A stretch of DNA of 64,000 nt, taken from positions 186,001 through 250,000 of the forward strand of contig NZ_JBAIYU010000007.1 of NCBI RefSeq assembly GCF_036763085.1, read 5' to 3'. The stretch comes from JBAIYU01 sp036763085. Lineage in GTDB: Bacteria; Bacillota; Negativicutes; DSM-1736; Dendrosporobacteraceae. Below the pieces are notes generated by a model, which worked only from the letters and a program-made list of their open reading frames with translations, ran no database searches and had not been told where the DNA came from. This document shows positions 60,168 through 64,000 of the stretch, piece after piece. How positions within the stretch are numbered: position 1 is the first letter of the stretch; each line of letters starts with the position of its first letter. The position numbers and the translations under genes were made by a program.

Positions 60168-61358
60168 TTATCTTAATTGTTCTACAAAATTTCTACCAAA
60201 TTGCACGCAGTCTGCTGTTGTTTTTTCATCAGGATTCCATAGACCCTTAATACCATCATTTACGACAGTAAAACCAGCTTCTTTTAGAAGTTCGGTAAGG
60301 ACTTTTACTGATTCGCCGCTCCAGCCATATGTTCCAAAAGCAGCGGCTTTTTTATTTTTAAAGGCTAGTCCTTTAATCTCTTCCATGATTCCGGCAATAG
60401 AGGATAGAATGCCTTTATTGACCGTTGGGGAGCCAACTACAATAGCTTTTGATTTAAATACTTCTGTTATTATATCGTTTTTATCGCGGCGTGCAGTGTT
60501 ATATAACTTAACATTAACAGTTGGATCAGCTGACTTAATGCCCTCAGCTATTGCTTCCGCCATTTTGCGGGTTCCATCCCACATGGTATCATAGAAAACA
60601 GTAATTTGGTTTTCTTGATAGTCGGCAGCCCACTCGGCATACTTAGTTACAATTTGCAGGGGATTATCGCGCCATATAACACCATGACTTGGACAAATCA
60701 TAGTAACCGGTAAATTAAATCCAACTACTTCTTTAATTTTGCGATCTACTAATTTGCTAAAAGGGGTAAGGATATTAGCATAATACTTAATACATTCATG
60801 ATAGAGTTCATGCTGATCAACTAAGTCATTAAACATGTACTCAGAAGCATAATGCTGCCCAAAAGCGTCATTACTGAAAAGAATATTATCGCCAGTTAGA
60901 TAACACATCATAGTGTCCGGCCAATGCAACATTGGAGCTTCAACAAATATTAACTCTTTTGCGCCAATATTAAGCTTGTCGCCAGTTTTTACAACATTGA
61001 AATTCCAGTCTTGATGGTAATGGCCTTTTAGAGATTTAACAGCATTTGCTGTACAATATATCGGAGTATTAGGAATATGCTTCATAAGCTCAGGAAGAGC
61101 ACCGCTATGATCAATTTCACCATGATTGATGACAATATAATCAATCTGAGCTAAATCAATTTCATCTTTTAATTTATCGACGAATTCATGGGAAAAGGGC
61201 AGCCATACAGTATCAATTAAAACATTTTTTTCGTCCCTAATTAAATATGAATTATATGTTGAGCCCTTATGGGTAGAGTATTCTTCGCCATGGAATTTTT
61301 TTAGCTCCCAGTCAATTTTTCCTACCCATTTTACATTATCAGTTACTTTAAAACTCAT
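60168..61358 (-). CDS. fprA: Flavodiiron protein (A-type flavoprotein, FprA-like)
   Basis: A 396-residue enzyme that reduces NO or O2 to protect anaerobes. The metallo-beta-lactamase-fold diiron domain has HGEIDHSG near residue 79 and a SNDAFGQHYASE segment. The flavodoxin domain starts near residue 250 with TVFYDTMWDGTRKMAEAIA (FMN phosphate loop), GSPTVNKGI and AAFGTYGWSGE. It lacks a rubredoxin extension. It is monocistronic, and Hcp and NrfA upstream suggest a role in nitrosative stress. Confidence 0.93.
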   Translation of the reverse strand: MSFKVTDNVKWVGKIDWELKKFHGEEYSTHKGSTYNSYLIRDEKNVLIDTVWLPFSHEFVDKLKDEIDLAQIDYIVINHGEIDHSGALPELMKHIPNTPIYCTANAVKSLKGHYHQDWNFNVVKTGDKLNIGAKELIFVEAPMLHWPDTMMCYLTGDNILFSNDAFGQHYASEYMFNDLVDQHELYHECIKYYANILTPFSKLVDRKIKEVVGFNLPVTMICPSHGVIWRDNPLQIVTKYAEWAADYQENQITVFYDTMWDGTRKMAEAIAEGIKSADPTVNVKLYNTARRDKNDIITEVFKSKAIVVGSPTVNKGILSSIAGIMEEIKGLAFKNKKAAAFGTYGWSGESVKVLTELLKEAGFTVVNDGIKGLWNPDEKTTADCVQFGRNFVEQLR

Positions 61359-61550
61359 ATTATTCCCCGCCTTTATCCTGATATATTTTATATACTACCC
61401 AATATGTAGAATTTTTCATATGATTTTCCTCACAGTTTAATAAGGATAAATAATTTCAAGATCTATTAATTTAATACTACATAATAATAATTATCTATTA
61501 TTTATAAAAATCCTTCTAATAAAATTAAAAAATTAAATTTTTGTAGTTAA

Positions 61551-61597
61551 AAAATATTTTAAGAGAAAGCATATAGTGCTTTCTCTTAAAATATTTT
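61551..61597 (-). terminator. Intrinsic terminator of hcp
   Basis: Arms AAAATATTTTAAGAGAAAGCA and its complement, 21 bp with a 5-base loop. Its core AGAGAAAGCA...TGCTTTCTCT is the same as that of the nrfA terminator. Confidence 0.85.
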
Positions 61598-61603
61598 GAC
61601 GCA

Positions 61604-62896
61604 TTAACCTAATATTGCCTTAATATCTTCTTCTGGTGTTGTTATTAATTTGATACCGAAGTTTTCCTGGAGAACACCCATCACAGTTGGGGTAATAAAG
61701 GCAGGAGGTGTTGGACCAAGACGGATGTTTTTAACGCCTAGATGCAATAGAGTAAACAGTATTGCTACTGCTTTTTGCTCATACCATGAAAGTATTAGAT
61801 TCAGTGGCAAGTCATTAACTCCACAGTTAAATACTTTGGAAAGAGCGAGTGCAACTTGGATACCGGAGTACGCATTATTACATTGGCCAAGATCTAGCAA
61901 TCGTGGAATGCCGTCAATATCTCCAAGATCAAGGTGATTAAAGCGATACTTGCCACAGGCTACAGTAAGAACTACACAATCTTTAGGCAAATTTTGTACA
62001 AGCTCAGTATAGTAATTTCTGCCTGGTTTTGCACCGTCACAGCCGCCAATAAGGAAGAAACGCTTAATTTTTCCTGCTTTAACCGCATCAACAATTTTAT
62101 CAGCAAGGCTTAGAATAACGTTATGATGGAAGCCGGTGGTTAGTGTATAATCTCCAGCTTTTTCTTCTAGTTTAGGTAAAGCTTTAGCCTTTTCGATAAT
62201 AGGTGTGAAATCTCTGCCAGATATGTAGGTTGCTCCTTGCAAGCCTGTTACACCACGCATAAAGATTCTATCGCCATAAGTTTGTTTTGCCGTTAATGGC
62301 ATAACGCAGTTTGTGGTAACAAGAATTGCCCCAGGAAACTCTTCAAATTCTTTACGTTGATTTTGCCAAGCAGTCCCATAGTTTCCAACCAAATGTGGGT
62401 ATTTTTTCAATGCTGGGTAAGCATGAGCTGGAAGCATTTCTCCATGAGTATATATATTAATACCCATGCCTTCGGTTTGTTTTAAAAGTTCTTCTAAATC
62501 AAGTAAATCATGGCCAGTAACTAATATTCCATAACCGCCTTTAGTGCCAGTCGAAACTTCAGTTGGCTCAGGCTGGCCAAATTTTTCGATATGTACTTTG
62601 TCTAATAACTCCATAATGCGGTAGTTCATTTCACCGCACTTTAATACCATTTCAATATGTTTATTTAGATCAAAATTAACGTTAGTTAAGGTTGTAAATA
62701 AGGCATCATGCATAAAACCGTCGACTTGTTCATCACGAGCTCCAAGTTCCTTGGCATGATGACCATAAGCTGCAATACCCTTTAATCCAAAAATTAGCAT
62801 ATCTTGAAGTGCTGCTATATCTTCTGTTTTACCACATACTCCAACCTTAGTACAGCCTGTGCCGCCTGCTGTTTGTTCACATTGATAACAAAACAT
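61604..62896 (-). CDS. hcp: Hybrid-cluster protein Hcp (hydroxylamine reductase family), short form
   Basis: Reduces NO or hydroxylamine through a 4Fe-2O-2S hybrid cluster. The N-terminal cysteine motif MFCYQCEQTAGGTGC holds the proximal cluster with a further VGVC, and hybrid-cluster ligands appear in GHDLLDLEELL, TTNCVMP, GGCDGAKPGRNYYTEL and LDLGQCNNAYS. At 430 residues it is well below the usual 540 or so, mainly in the region after the N-terminal cluster. ATG at 62896 with AAAGGAAGG upstream is chosen over the frame start at 62941. Confidence 0.9.
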   Translation of the reverse strand: MFCYQCEQTAGGTGCTKVGVCGKTEDIAALQDMLIFGLKGIAAYGHHAKELGARDEQVDGFMHDALFTTLTNVNFDLNKHIEMVLKCGEMNYRIMELLDKVHIEKFGQPEPTEVSTGTKGGYGILVTGHDLLDLEELLKQTEGMGINIYTHGEMLPAHAYPALKKYPHLVGNYGTAWQNQRKEFEEFPGAILVTTNCVMPLTAKQTYGDRIFMRGVTGLQGATYISGRDFTPIIEKAKALPKLEEKAGDYTLTTGFHHNVILSLADKIVDAVKAGKIKRFFLIGGCDGAKPGRNYYTELVQNLPKDCVVLTVACGKYRFNHLDLGDIDGIPRLLDLGQCNNAYSGIQVALALSKVFNCGVNDLPLNLILSWYEQKAVAILFTLLHLGVKNIRLGPTPPAFITPTVMGVLQENFGIKLITTPEEDIKAILG

Positions 62897-62918
62897 GGTA
62901 ACACCTTCCTTTTTTAGT

Positions 62919-62978
62919 ATTATATAATAAGAATTATCCAATTACATAAAAATACCTTTTTTGACAATAGTTTCACAG
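62919..62978 (-). promoter_or_regulatory. Candidate promoter and FNR/CRP-type site ahead of hcp
   Basis: TATAAT on the minus strand at 62919-62924. About 40 bases further upstream, CTGTGA-N6-TGTCAA (62961-62978) resembles the TTGTGA-N6-TCACAA site of CRP/FNR regulators such as HcpR, with three mismatches. A tentative reading. Confidence 0.35.
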
Positions 62979-63017
62979 GAATATTTTTTTAATTTTCAAA
63001 TAATAACTAAGAAAGCA

Positions 63018-63043
63018 AAAGAGAAAGCATATGCTTTCTCTTT
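63018..63043 (-). terminator. Intrinsic terminator overlapping the nrfA stop
   Basis: AAAGAGAAAGCAT / ATGCTTTCTCTTT, a perfect 26-base palindrome beginning within the TAA stop codon of nrfA. Confidence 0.8.
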
Positions 63044-64000
63044 AAAACATTTTAATGCCTGCTGCCAGATTGGCAGACTGTATTGCTTGATGAGCTAGTT
63101 CATTTGCCTGCCCTAACGTGTTAAGGGCTTGGGAAGGATTGTGGAAGCCCATACTATTCTCGGCTGATAATAGATCCCAATACCATTGTGCCTGGCGAAC
63201 CAATTCGCGTGCTTTGGCAAGCTCTTGCTGGTTCACGTCAGGTTGATTTGAGGCGTATAGTATTGCTTGGTGAGCTTTAGCAATATTTTGACCAGCCATA
63301 TGTTGCAGCTCAAAAGTCTGATCTTGAATAGTTTTTACCCGTTCTTCCAGCCAAACTGTACCTTGTGTATGACAAGATGAGCAAGAAGCTTCTATGTTCT
63401 TTAATGGGCTCGTTACCCAATGTGAGCTATACTTCTGACCGTCTTTTCTTACATAAGGCATATGACAGTCGGCACAAGAAACGCCAGCCTTTCCATGAGT
63501 ACTTGTTGCAAATAATTCATAGTCAGGATGCTGAGCTTTTAACATTGGCGCTTTCGAATCAGGATGCTGCCAGTCTTGAGCAAAACCGTTCGGTTTCTCA
63601 CTGTAGTAAGCGTACATATCGGCAGGTTTAAGCCCTTTATCCCAAGGAAATACAACTCTCATTGTGCCTGGCTCAAAGTAATACTCAGAATGACATTGAG
63701 CACATACAAAACTGCGCATTTCTTCTCGGGAAGCTTTTGTTACATCAATGCCTCTACGAGCTTGGGCTTCAGTGAAAGCCGGGTTGGTAATCTTTAAATT
63801 CATTGTCTCTGGATCATGGCAGCTTGCGCAGGATACGGGATGTTTTGCATTTGTCATCATTTCAGCGAGCGGTTTATTAGCATATCCCCAGCCCATCTCA
63901 CGATAAGCTTGCTCAACATAAGGAGTTTTACAAGTTATGCAGGCCCCTTTGCTAGCTGGGCCAATTCGTTTGGATTCACGAAGATCTTCTAGTGCGTAAA
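63042..64000 (-). CDS. nrfA: Cytochrome c nitrite reductase NrfA, C-terminal part (5' end cut off)
   Basis: Pentahaem enzyme on the outside of the cytoplasmic membrane that reduces nitrite to ammonia. The window holds the last 319 residues. The frame continues in from the right edge. The active-site haem motif CITCK is near the truncated start, followed by four ordinary motifs: CASCH, CAQCH, CADCH and CSSCH. HADMPYVRKDGQKYSSHWVTSP-like text after CADCH supplies distal ligands. An internal ATG at 63896 is not the start. The signal peptide and its NrfH partner would lie beyond the window. Confidence 0.94.
   Translation of the reverse strand, partial: YALEDLRESKRIGPASKGACITCKTPYVEQAYREMGWGYANKPLAEMMTNAKHPVSCASCHDPETMNLKITNPAFTEAQARRGIDVTKASREEMRSFVCAQCHSEYYFEPGTMRVVFPWDKGLKPADMYAYYSEKPNGFAQDWQHPDSKAPMLKAQHPDYELFATSTHGKAGVSCADCHMPYVRKDGQKYSSHWVTSPLKNIEASCSSCHTQGTVWLEERVKTIQDQTFELQHMAGQNIAKAHQAILYASNQPDVNQQELAKARELVRQAQWYWDLLSAENSMGFHNPSQALNTLGQANELAHQAIQSANLAAGIKMF

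Noticed and set aside
1..64000. CRISPR arrays, prophage or transposase genes
   Set aside because: No regularly spaced direct repeats, integrase, transposase or phage structural genes were seen in the window.

Overview
The window comes from the chromosome of a low-GC, endospore-forming, anaerobic member of the Bacillota. The gene content fits the diderm Negativicutes (Sporomusa/Pelosinus-like) best. This rests on gene content only: a YyaC-type sporulation protein, a YIEGIA protein with its small partner, Spo0J/Soj and Noc, the selenocysteine machinery SelA/SelB, the hydrogenase maturase HydF, NrfA, Hcp and a flavodiiron protein, and B12-dependent methionine synthase. No rRNA or tRNA gene was found to settle the taxonomy.

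Layout. 0-2 kb: the tail of an unknown gene, a cation-efflux transporter behind a NiCo riboswitch, and a CBS-CBS-ACT protein. 2.3-10.1 kb: a branched-chain-amino-acid-type ABC transporter (livHMGF) and three paralogous lipoprotein binding proteins, each with its own strong promoter and terminator. 10.4-15.9 kb: a three-gene archaeal-type glutamate synthase operon behind a structured leader. 16-19.2 kb: selA-selB. 19.4-26.8 kb: a YyaC protein, two YkuS-like proteins, two M23 peptidases around a bactofilin, DUF4446, DUF554, a cysteine-desulfurase-like enzyme and HydF. 26.9-30 kb: aspartase and parB-parA with parS sites. 30.2-33.8 kb: a split methionine synthase and an SMR transporter. 33.9-48.8 kb: the replication-origin region (noc-rsmG-mnmG-mnmE-jag-yidC-yidD-rnpA-rpmH, oriC, dnaA-dnaN-yaaA-recF-dciA-like-remB-gyrB). 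49.2-55.8 kb: a CNNM/CBS transporter and a cluster of little-studied membrane proteins (three DUF421/YetF, YIEGIA plus capping subunit, two CBO0543-like). 56-60.1 kb: an arsenic cluster with ArsR, ArsC, ArsN2-like, a second ArsR, ArsD and ArsA, but no efflux permease. 60.1-64 kb: a flavodiiron protein, Hcp and the C-terminal part of NrfA.

How it works together. Genes from noc to rpmH run away from oriC on the minus strand and dnaA to gyrB on the plus strand, as expected for bidirectional replication. The two ParB-family proteins each have a perfect copy of their expected DNA site in the window: parS beside and inside parB, and the Noc-binding sequence inside noc. The ABC transporter and glutamate synthase are probably nitrogen-acquisition units, and both have long leaders with an intrinsic terminator. 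NrfA, Hcp and the flavodiiron protein form a plausible nitrite/NO detoxification group. The least understood part is the 50.8-55.8 kb membrane cluster, whose families point to spores or forespore membranes.
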